Source: Chthonomonas calidirosea
GTDB taxonomy: Bacteria; Armatimonadota; Chthonomonadetes; Chthonomonadales; CAJBBX01
Direction: 5' to 3'
NCBI GenBank assembly: GCA_020722705.1
Contig: DYKI01000013.1
Location: 1,777-56,991 of the forward strand
DNA: 55,215 bases
Shown piece after piece: positions 1-8,105 of the stretch. The translations under genes and the position numbers were made by a program. Within the stretch, counting starts at the first letter, position 1; every line of letters starts with the position of its first letter. The notes beneath the pieces are model-generated. The model saw only the letters and a list, made by a program, of their open reading frames with translations, was not told the origin of the DNA and searched no databases.

Positions 1-132
1 CTCGATGACCGTTGTTGCGGACGGCGAGGACGCCGTCCCTCCCTCTCGATGACCGTTGTTGCGGACGGCGAGGACGCCGTCCCTCCCTCTCGATGACCGC
101 TGTTGCGGACGGCGGGGATGCCGTCCGCTCCC
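1..132. repeat. 44-bp tandem repeat, about three units, each with a hairpin
   Basis: Two identical 44-bp units (1-44 and 45-88) are followed by a third that diverges after about 30 bp (89-132). Each unit holds an inverted repeat GGACGGCG-agga-CGCCGTCC, an 8-bp stem with a 4-nt loop, followed by CCTCCCT. The array lies downstream of the gyrA stop and runs to the window edge, so its full length is unknown. It differs in sequence from the GGCTCGGCGGG family found elsewhere in the window, but has the same design of a GC-rich hairpin followed by a pyrimidine tail. Between 133 and 213 I see only a weak GCCGGA/TCCGGC hairpin (173-191) that could help end the gyrA transcript. Confidence 0.85.
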
Positions 133-213
133 CGTCCGCGTCACCGTACTCTCGGCAGCCCGATCCGGTCGCGCCGGATGCGGTTTCCGGCTGCGCTTGC
201 AGGGCAACTGGAG

Positions 214-2757
214 CTATCCCACGTCTGCAGGCGGCGCGGCACCGGCGGGCGCGCCGCTTTCCTCTCCGTCGTCCAGCGACTTGAGGCGCTCTATCGTGGC
301 GACACGGTCGCCCGACTCCAGGCTGATCAGTCTGACGCCCTGAGTGCTGCGCCCAGCGGCCCTGATCCCGGATACCGGCACGCGAATGGTGATTCCGTTC
401 TGGGTGATGATCATCAGCCTGTCGTCGCTGTCCACCACCGCTGCGGCTACGACGTTGCCCGTCTTCTCGGCGATGTCCATGGTGATGAGTCCGCGACCGC
501 CGCGAGCCTGTCTGCGATAGAGGGACAGAGCCGAGCGCTTGCCGACCCCACGGTCGCCGACGACCAACAACTGCTTGGCGTCGTCAACCAGGTCAACCGC
601 CACAACCTGATCGGCAATACGACCCGTCTCGTCGCGCATCTCGATGCCGCGGACGCCACCGGCCGGCCTTCCACGGACCGGCACATCCGATTCGCGGAAC
701 CGGATGGACTTGCCGCCGCGGGTGACCATGATACACTCGCGTGATCCGTCGGTGAACATGACCCAGCGAAGCTCATCGTCGGGTTCCAGGTCGAAGCAGA
801 TCAGGCCGTTGGCTCTGAGATTCGCAAGATCGCGGACGTCAACGCGCTTGACTTCGCCGTTGCGTGTCGCCATCAGCATATAGCCGGTCGCCGATTGGAG
901 GTCCTTGACCGGTACCGTTGCCGTAACGATATCGCCGGGCTCGATGTTGATCAGGTTGACAATCGCCGTGCCCATGGCGGTGCGCGTTGTCTGCGGCACT
1001 TCGTAAGCCTTGAGCTTGTACACGCGGCCCCGGTTGGTAAAGAACAGGATGTAATCGTGCGTGTTGGCGACGAAGAGATGCTCGATTCTGTCCTCCGACT
1101 TTGTCGCCGCTCCGATGATCCCGCGACCTCCGCGGCGCTGGGTTCGGTATGAGTCCATGGGCACGCGCTTGACATAGCCGTCACGCGTGACCGTTACGAG
1201 CATGTCCTCCTCGGGGATCAGGTCTTCCTCGCCGATTTCGTCGGGCTCGGTTGCGACAATCCGCGTCCGCCTCTCGTCGCCATGCTTGTCGCGCAGGGTC
1301 TTCAGCTCGCCCTTCACGATGGTATTGACGCGTTCGGGGTTGATGAGGATGTCCTCGTAGCTCGCGATCTCCCTCAACCGCTGCCGATACTCATCCTCGA
1401 TGCGGTTGCGGTTCAGACGGTTGAGCTGACGGAGCTGCATCTCGAGGATGGCCGTTGCCTGAAGCTGGGTGAGACCAAACCGCTCCATAAGCGCGTTGCG
1501 AGCCGAGGGATCATCGGCAGATGCTCTGATGATGCGGATGATCTCGTCAATGGCGTCAAGGGCGATCTGGAGCCCTTCGAGGATGTGCGCCCGTGCCTGC
1601 GCGCGTCCGAGCTCGTACAGGGTCCGCCGGTAGACGATCTCGCGCCGATGGTTCACATAGACCTGAACAAGATCGGGCAGATTGAGGAGCTTGGGCTGCT
1701 TATCCACCAGAGCCAGCAGGATGACGCCGAAGGTGGTACGCAAAGCCGTGTGCTTGAGCAGGTAGTTCAGCACCTGCCGGGGCTGCTTGTCACGCCGAAC
1801 GGTGATGACGACGCGGATACCGTGCCGGTCGGTGAAGTCCTGGATGTCGGTGATGCCGTCAACTTTGCGCTGCTTGACCAGCTCGGCGATGTCACGCTGG
1901 AGGGTCTCTTTGTTGACCTGATACGGGAGTTCGGTGATCACGATCGCATTGCGACCACCATCCATGGGCTCGATCTGGACATTGGCTTGCACAACAACAC
2001 GTCCGCGGCCCGTGGCATACGCTTCCTGGATGCCGCGCTTACCGAGGATGACCCCTGCGGTCGGGAAGTCGGGACCTTTGATGAAGTTCTGGAGCTCGGC
2101 CGCCGTTGCTTCGGGATGGTCAATGGCGTACATGCACGCATCGCAGACTTCCCGCAGGTTGTGCGGCGGTATCTTGGTCGTCATGCCGACAGCGATGCCT
2201 TCGCTGCCGTTGCAGAGCAGGTTCGGGAAACGTGACGGGAGGACGGTGGGCTCCTCGCGCGTCTGATCGTAGTTGGCCATCCACTCGACCGTGTCGCGGT
2301 CGAGGTCTGCCAGCATCTCCGTCGCGAAGACTGCCATGCGAGCCTCGGTGTAGCGCATGGCGGCAGGAGGATCACCGTCAATGCTTCCGAAGTTGCCCTG
2401 GCCATCAACGAGGGGATACCGCAGGCTGAAATCCTGCGCCATGCGAACCATCGTGGGATAGATGACCGCTTCGCCGTGAGGATGGTAGTTGCCCGACGTG
2501 TCGCCGCAAATCTTGGCCGACTTGCGATGCTGTGAACCCGGCGTCAGGTTCAGGTCGTGCATGGCCATCAAGATGCGCCGCTGCACGGGCTTCAGGCCGT
2601 CGCGCGCATCCGGAAGTGCACGTGCGATCAGTGTGGAGACTGCGTAGCCAAGGTAAGACCGGCGCAGTTCATCCTCGATGGCGACCTGCAATAAGCCTTG
2701 CTGTTCCGCTTCCTGGCTTTCCGGTCTTGCTTCGGTGTTCTCGGTGGTTTCGGACAT
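214..2757 (-). CDS. gyrA: DNA gyrase subunit A
   Basis: This is the breakage-reunion and DNA-wrapping subunit of the type IIA topoisomerase that introduces negative supercoils, acting as a GyrA2GyrB2 complex. The 847-residue product has the winged-helix core with catalytic Tyr136 in AAMRYTEAR, preceded by the GNYHPHGE segment, and a C-terminal beta-pinwheel carrying the GyrA box QRRGGRG, which separates gyrase from ParC. The start at 2757 (MSETTEN) is preferred over an in-frame upstream start at 2901, because a TATAAT -10 box (2797-2802, minus) lies between them. The quinolone-determining segment reads GEAVIYP, so the positions equivalent to E. coli Ser83 and Asp87 are Ala97 and Pro101. gyrB is not in the window. 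The gene diverges from recG. Confidence 0.97.
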   Translation of the reverse strand: MSETTENTEARPESQEAEQQGLLQVAIEDELRRSYLGYAVSTLIARALPDARDGLKPVQRRILMAMHDLNLTPGSQHRKSAKICGDTSGNYHPHGEAVIYPTMVRMAQDFSLRYPLVDGQGNFGSIDGDPPAAMRYTEARMAVFATEMLADLDRDTVEWMANYDQTREEPTVLPSRFPNLLCNGSEGIAVGMTTKIPPHNLREVCDACMYAIDHPEATAAELQNFIKGPDFPTAGVILGKRGIQEAYATGRGRVVVQANVQIEPMDGGRNAIVITELPYQVNKETLQRDIAELVKQRKVDGITDIQDFTDRHGIRVVITVRRDKQPRQVLNYLLKHTALRTTFGVILLALVDKQPKLLNLPDLVQVYVNHRREIVYRRTLYELGRAQARAHILEGLQIALDAIDEIIRIIRASADDPSARNALMERFGLTQLQATAILEMQLRQLNRLNRNRIEDEYRQRLREIASYEDILINPERVNTIVKGELKTLRDKHGDERRTRIVATEPDEIGEEDLIPEEDMLVTVTRDGYVKRVPMDSYRTQRRGGRGIIGAATKSEDRIEHLFVANTHDYILFFTNRGRVYKLKAYEVPQTTRTAMGTAIVNLINIEPGDIVTATVPVKDLQSATGYMLMATRNGEVKRVDVRDLANLRANGLICFDLEPDDELRWVMFTDGSRECIMVTRGGKSIRFRESDVPVRGRPAGGVRGIEMRDETGRIADQVVAVDLVDDAKQLLVVGDRGVGKRSALSLYRRQARGGRGLITMDIAEKTGNVVAAAVVDSDDRLMIITQNGITIRVPVSGIRAAGRSTQGVRLISLESGDRVATIERLKSLDDGEESGAPAGAAPPADVG

Positions 2758-2796
2758 GAGGTATGCGATGAGCCGATCATTCCCGGCTATGCACAC

Positions 2797-2802
2797 ATTA
2801 TA
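2797..2802 (-). promoter_or_regulatory. -10 box for gyrA
   Basis: A perfect TATAAT reads on the minus strand, 39 bp before the gyrA start codon, predicting a leader of about 30 nt. No good -35 hexamer lies at 16-18 bp. The nearest match, CGGACA, has only a 15-bp spacer, so this is the weaker of the two divergent promoters here. Confidence 0.4.
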
Positions 2803-2943
2803 CCCGCTCGACGGCCTTGTCCGGGTGTTGGCCGAGCGCGGCCCTCGGTTTGACTCGATCGAGTGCGCGCGGGTACCATATGCCTGACGGGCGGCATTCA
2901 ATGCCGTCCGGTTTCTTGGCCGCCCTCGGTGTCCGATCGCTCA

Positions 2944-2972
2944 TTGACAAGCATGTTGACCGTTGCTATACT
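2944..2972 (+). promoter_or_regulatory. Consensus sigma70-type promoter of the recG operon
   Basis: TTGACA (2944-2949), a 17-bp spacer and TATACT (2967-2972) give a near-consensus housekeeping promoter. Transcription should start near 2979, about 75 nt before the recG ATG. It probably drives the long collinear recG-coaD-yceD-rpmF-fab-rnc run, since no equally good promoter is visible inside that run. Confidence 0.8.
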
Positions 2973-3055
2973 CGCGTGCGGGTCCGTTAATACTTACGCC
3001 CCGAACGTGCTCTGTGCAGGCATCACCGGCGGACAGGTTCCACGAGCCACATACG

Positions 3056-5140
3056 ATGCGATCTCTTGACGATCCGGTTCAGTTTGTGCGCGGCGTGGGG
3101 CCTCGCGGCGCCGAGCGGCTGGGACGCCTGGGCATACGAACGGTTCGGGACCTTCTGCGCCACATCCCTCGTCGCTATGAAGACCGTACGGCCTTTCGCA
3201 ATATCGGTGATGTGCGGCCCGGCGAGCCCATCGTAACGCGTGGCGTTGTACTGGCTGCTGAGGTCATCAACACCCGACGGCGGGGCATGCAGCTCACGCG
3301 CGTCGTGATTGGTGACGGGACCGGCAGAGCGGAGCTTGCGTTCTTTCGCCAGCCTTATCTGCTCACGCGCTTCCAGCAGCTCATGGTCAAGCGCAAATCA
3401 GTGGTGGTGTATGGTGTTGCCCGATACGGACCGAACGGGCTGTCGTTCGAGCACCCGGAGTGGGAGGAGTTCGAGCCGGATGAGGAGGGTCTGTCCGCGG
3501 GACGCATTGTGCCGATGTACCCGCTCTCGGAAGGTCTCACCCAGCGTTGGCTTCGCAGCTCCATCGCGTCGGCCCTCGACAGCCATGGGAGCCTCATCCC
3601 GGACCCGATGCCGAGTTCGTTGAGGGAACGACACAGGCTGCTAGGGCTTGCCGACGCCTATCGGATGATCCACTTGCCGGACAGCCCGGAGTCGGCTGAA
3701 GAGGCGCGAAGGCGTTTGGTCTTCGACGAGTTCTTCCTGCTTCAGGTGGGTCTGGCCATGCGTCGGATGGATCGGGCGGGTGCTGCCGGCGCGCCCCTCG
3801 TTACAGCGTCGTCATCGGAGCTAGAAGCATTGGTGCGAGATCTGCTTCCGTTCGTTCCAACCTCCGATCAGGCAGCGGCGATCCGTGAGCTTGCCGCCGA
3901 TATGGGCTCCGGGCGACAGATGAACCGGCTTCTGCACGGGGATGTGGGATCAGGGAAGACCGCCGTTGCCGTGGCCGCGATTGCGTTAGCCGTTCGCAGC
4001 GGCCATCAGGCGGCTGTCATGGCGCCGACGGAGATTCTGGCCCAGCAGCAGGCGTCGGTCCTGAGTGCGTGGCTGCGAAGGGTTGGGCTTGACGTCGAGC
4101 TCGCCACCGGTTCCATGAGCTCGCGAGCACGATCGGCCTTGCGCGCCAGGCTGGAGTCGGGCGAAACGCGCGTCGTTGTCGGAACGCATGCCCTGATCGA
4201 AGGCGATGTGCGCTTCCGGTCGTTGGGGCTGGTCATCATAGACGAGCAGCATCGTTTCGGCGTGCTGCAGCGTCAGTCGCTTCAGGCCAAGGGCGTTGCC
4301 CCTCACATTCTTGTGATGAGCGCCACGCCAATCCCTCGGACGCTCACGATGACACTCTACGGTGACCTCGATGTGACGGTTCTCAAGCAGATGCCGCCCG
4401 GTCGTGTGCCGGTCAAGACGCATTGGAAGAGACCGGATCAGTCGGCCTCGGTCTATCGGGGTGTGGCTCGGCTGCTCGATCAGGGGCGACAGGCGTATGT
4501 CGTCTGCCCTCTGGTGGAGGAATCGGACAAGATGGAGGCAGCCGCAGCAACCCAGCATGCCCATCGGATCAGGAGCCAAATGCTCCCCGGATATCGCGTC
4601 GGAGTGCTGCATGGGCAGATGCCCGCCGAAGCCAAAGAGGCCTGCATGGCCGCTTTCAAGTCGGGAGAGCTTGACGTGCTCGTCAGTACGACCGTGATCG
4701 AGGTTGGGATAGACGTGCCGAACGCATCGGTTATGGTCGTGGAGAATGCGGATCGGTTCGGATTGGCCCAACTGCACCAGTTGCGCGGGCGTGTCGGACG
4801 CGGGCAGTATGCGTCATACTGTGTACTGATTGCTGATCCCACAACGGAAGCCGGCATGCGTCGGTTGCAGGCGATGACGGAGACGTGTGACGGGTTTCGG
4901 ATCGCGGAAGAGGATCTGCGGCTGCGCGGTCCCGGCGAGTACTTTGGTACCCGCCAGAGCGGCATTCCCGAGTTCCAGTTTGCCGATCTGCTGCGCGACG
5001 AGGAGGTGCTGATCGAGACGCGGAAGGCGGCCGCGGAGTTGGTGCGTGCGGACCCGAAGCTGGCCTGTCCCGACAATCAGGCCCTTGCCGCCGAAGTTGC
5101 CGTACGTATCGCATCACTGGATCTCGTCAAGGTAAGCTGA
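3056..5140 (+). CDS. recG: ATP-dependent DNA helicase RecG
   Basis: RecG is a branched-DNA translocase that remodels stalled replication forks and Holliday junctions. The 694-residue product has the N-terminal wedge/OB region (the RDLLRHIPRRYEDR segment near residues 30-45), then superfamily 2 helicase motifs: Walker A GDVGSGKT near residue 295, the RecG-type DEQHRFGV box near 395, SATPIPRTL, and motif VI QLRGRVGRG. The length fits the family. The start at 3056 (MRSLDD) is chosen because an upstream in-frame TTG at 2963 overlaps the -10 box and could not be translated from that promoter. The stop is 5 bp before coaD, consistent with co-transcription. Confidence 0.96.
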   Translation: MRSLDDPVQFVRGVGPRGAERLGRLGIRTVRDLLRHIPRRYEDRTAFRNIGDVRPGEPIVTRGVVLAAEVINTRRRGMQLTRVVIGDGTGRAELAFFRQPYLLTRFQQLMVKRKSVVVYGVARYGPNGLSFEHPEWEEFEPDEEGLSAGRIVPMYPLSEGLTQRWLRSSIASALDSHGSLIPDPMPSSLRERHRLLGLADAYRMIHLPDSPESAEEARRRLVFDEFFLLQVGLAMRRMDRAGAAGAPLVTASSSELEALVRDLLPFVPTSDQAAAIRELAADMGSGRQMNRLLHGDVGSGKTAVAVAAIALAVRSGHQAAVMAPTEILAQQQASVLSAWLRRVGLDVELATGSMSSRARSALRARLESGETRVVVGTHALIEGDVRFRSLGLVIIDEQHRFGVLQRQSLQAKGVAPHILVMSATPIPRTLTMTLYGDLDVTVLKQMPPGRVPVKTHWKRPDQSASVYRGVARLLDQGRQAYVVCPLVEESDKMEAAAATQHAHRIRSQMLPGYRVGVLHGQMPAEAKEACMAAFKSGELDVLVSTTVIEVGIDVPNASVMVVENADRFGLAQLHQLRGRVGRGQYASYCVLIADPTTEAGMRRLQAMTETCDGFRIAEEDLRLRGPGEYFGTRQSGIPEFQFADLLRDEEVLIETRKAAAELVRADPKLACPDNQALAAEVAVRIASLDLVKVS

Positions 5141-5145
5141 CGGTC

Positions 5146-5640
5146 ATGTTTGCTTGTGTTGCCATCGTGCCGGGCAGTTTTGACCCGGTCACCAATGGGC
5201 ATATTGATGTCATTGAACGCGCGTCGCGGTTGTTCCGCACCGTACGGGTTGCCGTTGCCGACAACAGCGCCAAACGGCCCACGTTCAGCAGGGACGAGCG
5301 CGTCGGAATGCTTACCGAAGCCTGCGGTCACTTGTCCAACGTGACGATTGGGTGGTTCGACGGACTGCTGGTCGAGTATGCACGCGCGATTTCCGCACAT
5401 GCGATAGTGCGCGGGCTTCGAGCCGTGTCGGACTTCGAATACGAACTGCAGATGGCGCACACAAACAGATGTCTGGCTCCTGAAGTTGAGACCGTCTTCA
5501 TGCCGACGAGGACGGACTACTCCTTCCTGAGCTCGAGTATTGTCAAAGAGATCGCCCGGCTGGGTGGGTCGGTGGAAGGACTGGTTCCGGACGGTGTACG
5601 ACAGCGACTCCGAGAAAAGTTCGATCAGCGAGCAAGCTGA
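5146..5640 (+). CDS. coaD: Phosphopantetheine adenylyltransferase
   Basis: CoaD transfers AMP from ATP to 4'-phosphopantetheine to make dephospho-CoA, the penultimate step of coenzyme A synthesis in the cytoplasm. The 164-residue protein starts VAIVPGSFDPVTNGH, with the nucleotidyltransferase TNGH signature, and has SSS(I/V)VKE near the C terminus as in other CoaD proteins. Length is typical. It lies 5 bp after recG and directly before a SepIVA-like gene and yceD-rpmF. That order places CoA supply (needed for acyl carrier protein loading) beside the fatty-acid synthesis genes downstream. Confidence 0.97.
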   Translation: MFACVAIVPGSFDPVTNGHIDVIERASRLFRTVRVAVADNSAKRPTFSRDERVGMLTEACGHLSNVTIGWFDGLLVEYARAISAHAIVRGLRAVSDFEYELQMAHTNRCLAPEVETVFMPTRTDYSFLSSSIVKEIARLGGSVEGLVPDGVRQRLREKFDQRAS

Positions 5641-5653
5641 ACCGAGGCGGCCA

Positions 5654-6256
5654 TTGCCGCTCTCGAGCAGAATCCAGATCGGCGAGGCCGAGCAGGTTGA
5701 CGTCTACAGCATCCTGAACGAGCTGTTGGAGCTTCCCGACAAGGCGAAGAAGCTCCCAGGCAACGTGCTGGTGGGTTTCAACCACGAGCGATTCGGTCAT
5801 CTGGTGCTGAAGATCAGGGCCAACCTGCCGGAGGATATGAAGCGAGCCCGGCGGCTGACGCGCGACACGGAAAAGATCGTCGGCGAGGCCAAGACCAGCG
5901 CCAAGCAAGAGCTGGAGCGCGCACGCGCAGAGGCCGACCGGATTGTGAATGAGGGGCGCGCATCGGCTGAACGGATCGTCCAGAGCGCTCGCGAAGAGGC
6001 GGCCCGCCTGGTTGAGCAAAGCGAGATTTGCCGTATGGCGGAAGCACAGGCTCGGGAGACGCTTCATAACGCCACCACCGAGGCTCGGCAGACCATGGAC
6101 GATGCCAGGGCGGCGGCCGCCGAAATCCGGACCGGCGCCAACGATTACGCCCGCGATGTGCTCGTCAGCCTGGAGGGCGTGCTGACGAAGGCAATGGGAA
6201 CCATCCAGCGTGGTCGTGAAGCACTCGATCAGGCGCGGGATGAGGACGCCCTCTGA
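5654..6256 (+). CDS. SepIVA-like coiled-coil protein (DivIVA-related), putative division or envelope factor
   Basis: The product of about 200 residues has a short N-terminal region (EQVDVYSILNELLELPDKAKK...) followed by about 130 residues of Ala/Glu/Arg-rich coiled coil with repeated DRIVNEGRASAERI-type heptads, and a C-terminal helix ending in TIQRGREALDQ. There is no signal peptide or membrane segment, so it should be cytoplasmic. Composition, architecture and genomic place (coaD then yceD and rpmF) recall mycobacterial SepIVA (Rv2927c), an essential septation factor next to a DUF177 gene. That comparison is from memory and needs an alignment. The frame is open back into coaD. The start chosen is TTG 5654, just after the coaD stop, with GAGG 6 bp upstream; GTG 5594 is an alternative. 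Other coiled-coil families (V-ATPase subunit E or F-ATPase subunit b) would look similar. Confidence 0.7.
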   Translation: MPLSSRIQIGEAEQVDVYSILNELLELPDKAKKLPGNVLVGFNHERFGHLVLKIRANLPEDMKRARRLTRDTEKIVGEAKTSAKQELERARAEADRIVNEGRASAERIVQSAREEAARLVEQSEICRMAEAQARETLHNATTEARQTMDDARAAAAEIRTGANDYARDVLVSLEGVLTKAMGTIQRGREALDQARDEDAL

Positions 6257-6268
6257 GGCCCAAGCGCT

Positions 6269-6817
6269 ATGCAGTTTGACCTGTCGGATATCCTGGCGCG
6301 AGTCGGGATCCGACGAACCTGTGACATACTGGAACCGCCCATCGCGGATGGAGACCTGACGTGCATCGAGCCCATCCGGGGTGAACTGTGCTTCGTCAAT
6401 GCCGGCAGTGCGCTGCTGGTGACGGGGCAGGTTTCGACGAGGGTGGCCATGGTCTGCAGCCGGTGCCTGGCCGCGATGGAGGAGCCCCTCGACGTCGAGA
6501 TTGACGAGCAGTATCCGCTGGTGAACCGAACGGCAGGCGGTCCGGGCCACCGGCACGATGTTGTTGTTGACGAAGAAGAGAATATCGCCTCGGGGCGGTT
6601 GTTCAGCGGGCCATTGCTGGACCTCACCGAGTTGCTGCGGCAGACGTTGTCGGTCGCGTTGCCGTTGCAGCCGTTGCACCGGCCCGATTGCGCCGGATTG
6701 TGCCGTACGTGCGGGCACGATCTGAATATGGGCCCGTGTGCGTGTCGGTCCCATCATCCGGACTCGCGTCTTGCTGCTCTAGGCAAGCTGCTGGACGAGC
6801 GAGTGAAACCGTCATAG
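6269..6817 (+). CDS. yceD: YceD/DUF177 family protein
   Basis: DUF177 proteins lie next to rpmF in most bacteria and are linked to accumulation of 23S rRNA or large ribosomal subunits. The biochemical role is not firmly known. The 182-residue product has the core segment VCSRCLAAMEEPLDVEIDE with a CxxC near residues 63-66, an acidic middle, and the C-terminal block CAGLCRTCGHDLN typical of the family, giving a second cysteine cluster. Four or more cysteines suggest zinc binding. It starts 12 bp after the SepIVA-like gene and is followed by rpmF after 37 bp, the classical yceD-rpmF pair. Confidence 0.92.
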   Translation: MQFDLSDILARVGIRRTCDILEPPIADGDLTCIEPIRGELCFVNAGSALLVTGQVSTRVAMVCSRCLAAMEEPLDVEIDEQYPLVNRTAGGPGHRHDVVVDEEENIASGRLFSGPLLDLTELLRQTLSVALPLQPLHRPDCAGLCRTCGHDLNMGPCACRSHHPDSRLAALGKLLDERVKPS

Positions 6818-6854
6818 TTGTTTGGCAAATCCATAGGAAAACCGAGAGGTTCAG

Positions 6855-7052
6855 ATGCCCTTACCAAAACGTCGTCATTCCAATATGCGGACGCGGCTGC
6901 GCCGCACCCACTACAAACTGCATGCGCCTGTCGTTGGTGAGTGCCCGAAGTGCCGCAAGCCGCGACGCCCGCATCATGCCTGCCCGTCGTGCGGCTTCTA
7001 CAACGGGCGTCAGGTCATCGAGATCAAGAAAAAGCGCGGCAAGGCGGAGTAG
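6855..7052 (+). CDS. rpmF: 50S ribosomal protein L32
   Basis: This 65-residue basic protein begins MPLPKRRHSNMRTRLRR and has four cysteines (30, 33, 43, 46) in a CPKC...CPSC zinc ribbon, so it is the zinc-binding (C+) L32 type. A GAGAGG ribosome site precedes the ATG. The gene sits in the usual yceD-rpmF-plsX-fab arrangement. Because it is the cysteine-containing type, a cysteine-free paralog made under zinc starvation could exist elsewhere in the genome; none is in this window. Confidence 0.97.
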   Translation: MPLPKRRHSNMRTRLRRTHYKLHAPVVGECPKCRKPRRPHHACPSCGFYNGRQVIEIKKKRGKAE

Positions 7053-7067
7053 CCGCCGAATGACCGT

Positions 7068-8105
7068 ATGACCGCTGCGCCCCCACGCATCGCCATAGAT
7101 GCGATGGGCGGAGACAATGGCCCCGCCGAGGTTGTGCGTGGCGCGGCCCATGCTGCGCGCTCACTTGAGGGGGGCGTTCTGCTGACTCTGGTGGGCGATG
7201 CCGATCAGCTTAAGCAGTGCCTCGGCCTCGTCGGCCCGGTGCCCGCCTCGGTCCAGATTCGGCATGCGTCACAGATTGTCACCATGCACGATCGGCCTTC
7301 CGAAGCGATCCGGGGCAAGCCGGACGCATCGGTTTCCGTAGCGGCTCGCCTCGTCAAGGAGGGCGAAGCGGATGGGTTCATCTCCATCGGCAACACCGGT
7401 GCCGCCATGGCGGCAGCACTGTTCCATTTGCGGCCCGTGCCCGGCATATCCCGTCCGGCGATTGCGGCGGTGCTGCCGACGGCGACCAAGCCGGTGGTGA
7501 TGCTCGACATGGGGGCGACGGTGGACGGGACACCCCAGCAGTTGCTGGAGTTCGCCATCATGGGGCTTGCGTATTGCCGGAGAGTGCTGCATCGGCCGAC
7601 GCCCAGGGTAGCGCTGTTGTCCAACGGCGAGGAGTCGGGCAAGGGCAACGAGCTGACGAAACGAGCGCACGCTCTTCTGAAGGCATATGTGCCTGAGTTC
7701 ACAGGCAATATCGAGGCGGGTGATGCATTTCGCGGCAGAGCGGATGTTGTCGTCTGTGACGGTTTCGATGGCAACGTGCTACTGAAGGGCGCGGAAGGCG
7801 TGGTCGAGATGGTGATGTTGGCGCTGCGCGAGGAACTGACCCGCCACCCATGGATGAGGCTGGCGCTGCTTCCTCTGCGTCCGGCGATGTCACGCTTGAG
7901 GGCACGGCTCGACTACCGCGAGTTCGGCGGGGCTCCGCTCCTGGGCGTCAACGGCGTATGCATCATCGGGCACGGCAAGTCCGACTGGATCGCCGTGTCC
8001 AATGCGGTCCGGGTTGCAGCCGAGTCGATCGGCCGAGACCTGGTTCCTGAGCTGACGCGGGCCGCTGAGGATCTTCGCGCTCGGCGTGCAAACAGCAACC
8101 AGTGA
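7068..8105 (+). CDS. plsX: Phosphate acyltransferase PlsX
   Basis: PlsX converts acyl-ACP and phosphate to acyl phosphate, the donor for PlsY in phospholipid synthesis, and works at the inner face of the membrane. The 345-residue product begins IAIDAMGGDNGPAEVV, the PlsX signature, and contains SIGNTGA and DGFDGNVLLKG segments typical of the family. The ATG lies 15 bp after rpmF. The stop overlaps the GTG start of fabH by 4 bp (GTGA), implying translational coupling of phospholipid initiation with fatty-acid initiation. Confidence 0.96.
   Translation: MTAAPPRIAIDAMGGDNGPAEVVRGAAHAARSLEGGVLLTLVGDADQLKQCLGLVGPVPASVQIRHASQIVTMHDRPSEAIRGKPDASVSVAARLVKEGEADGFISIGNTGAAMAAALFHLRPVPGISRPAIAAVLPTATKPVVMLDMGATVDGTPQQLLEFAIMGLAYCRRVLHRPTPRVALLSNGEESGKGNELTKRAHALLKAYVPEFTGNIEAGDAFRGRADVVVCDGFDGNVLLKGAEGVVEMVMLALREELTRHPWMRLALLPLRPAMSRLRARLDYREFGGAPLLGVNGVCIIGHGKSDWIAVSNAVRVAAESIGRDLVPELTRAAEDLRARRANSNQ

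Noticed and set aside
1282-2235. Long plus-strand open frame opposite gyrA
   Set aside because: It is a mirror of GyrA coding in GC-rich DNA, has no ribosome site or known motif, and gyrA is certain.
2963-3055. Longer RecG N terminus from TTG 2963
   Set aside because: The codon overlaps the -10 box of the recG promoter, so it would not be in the mRNA.
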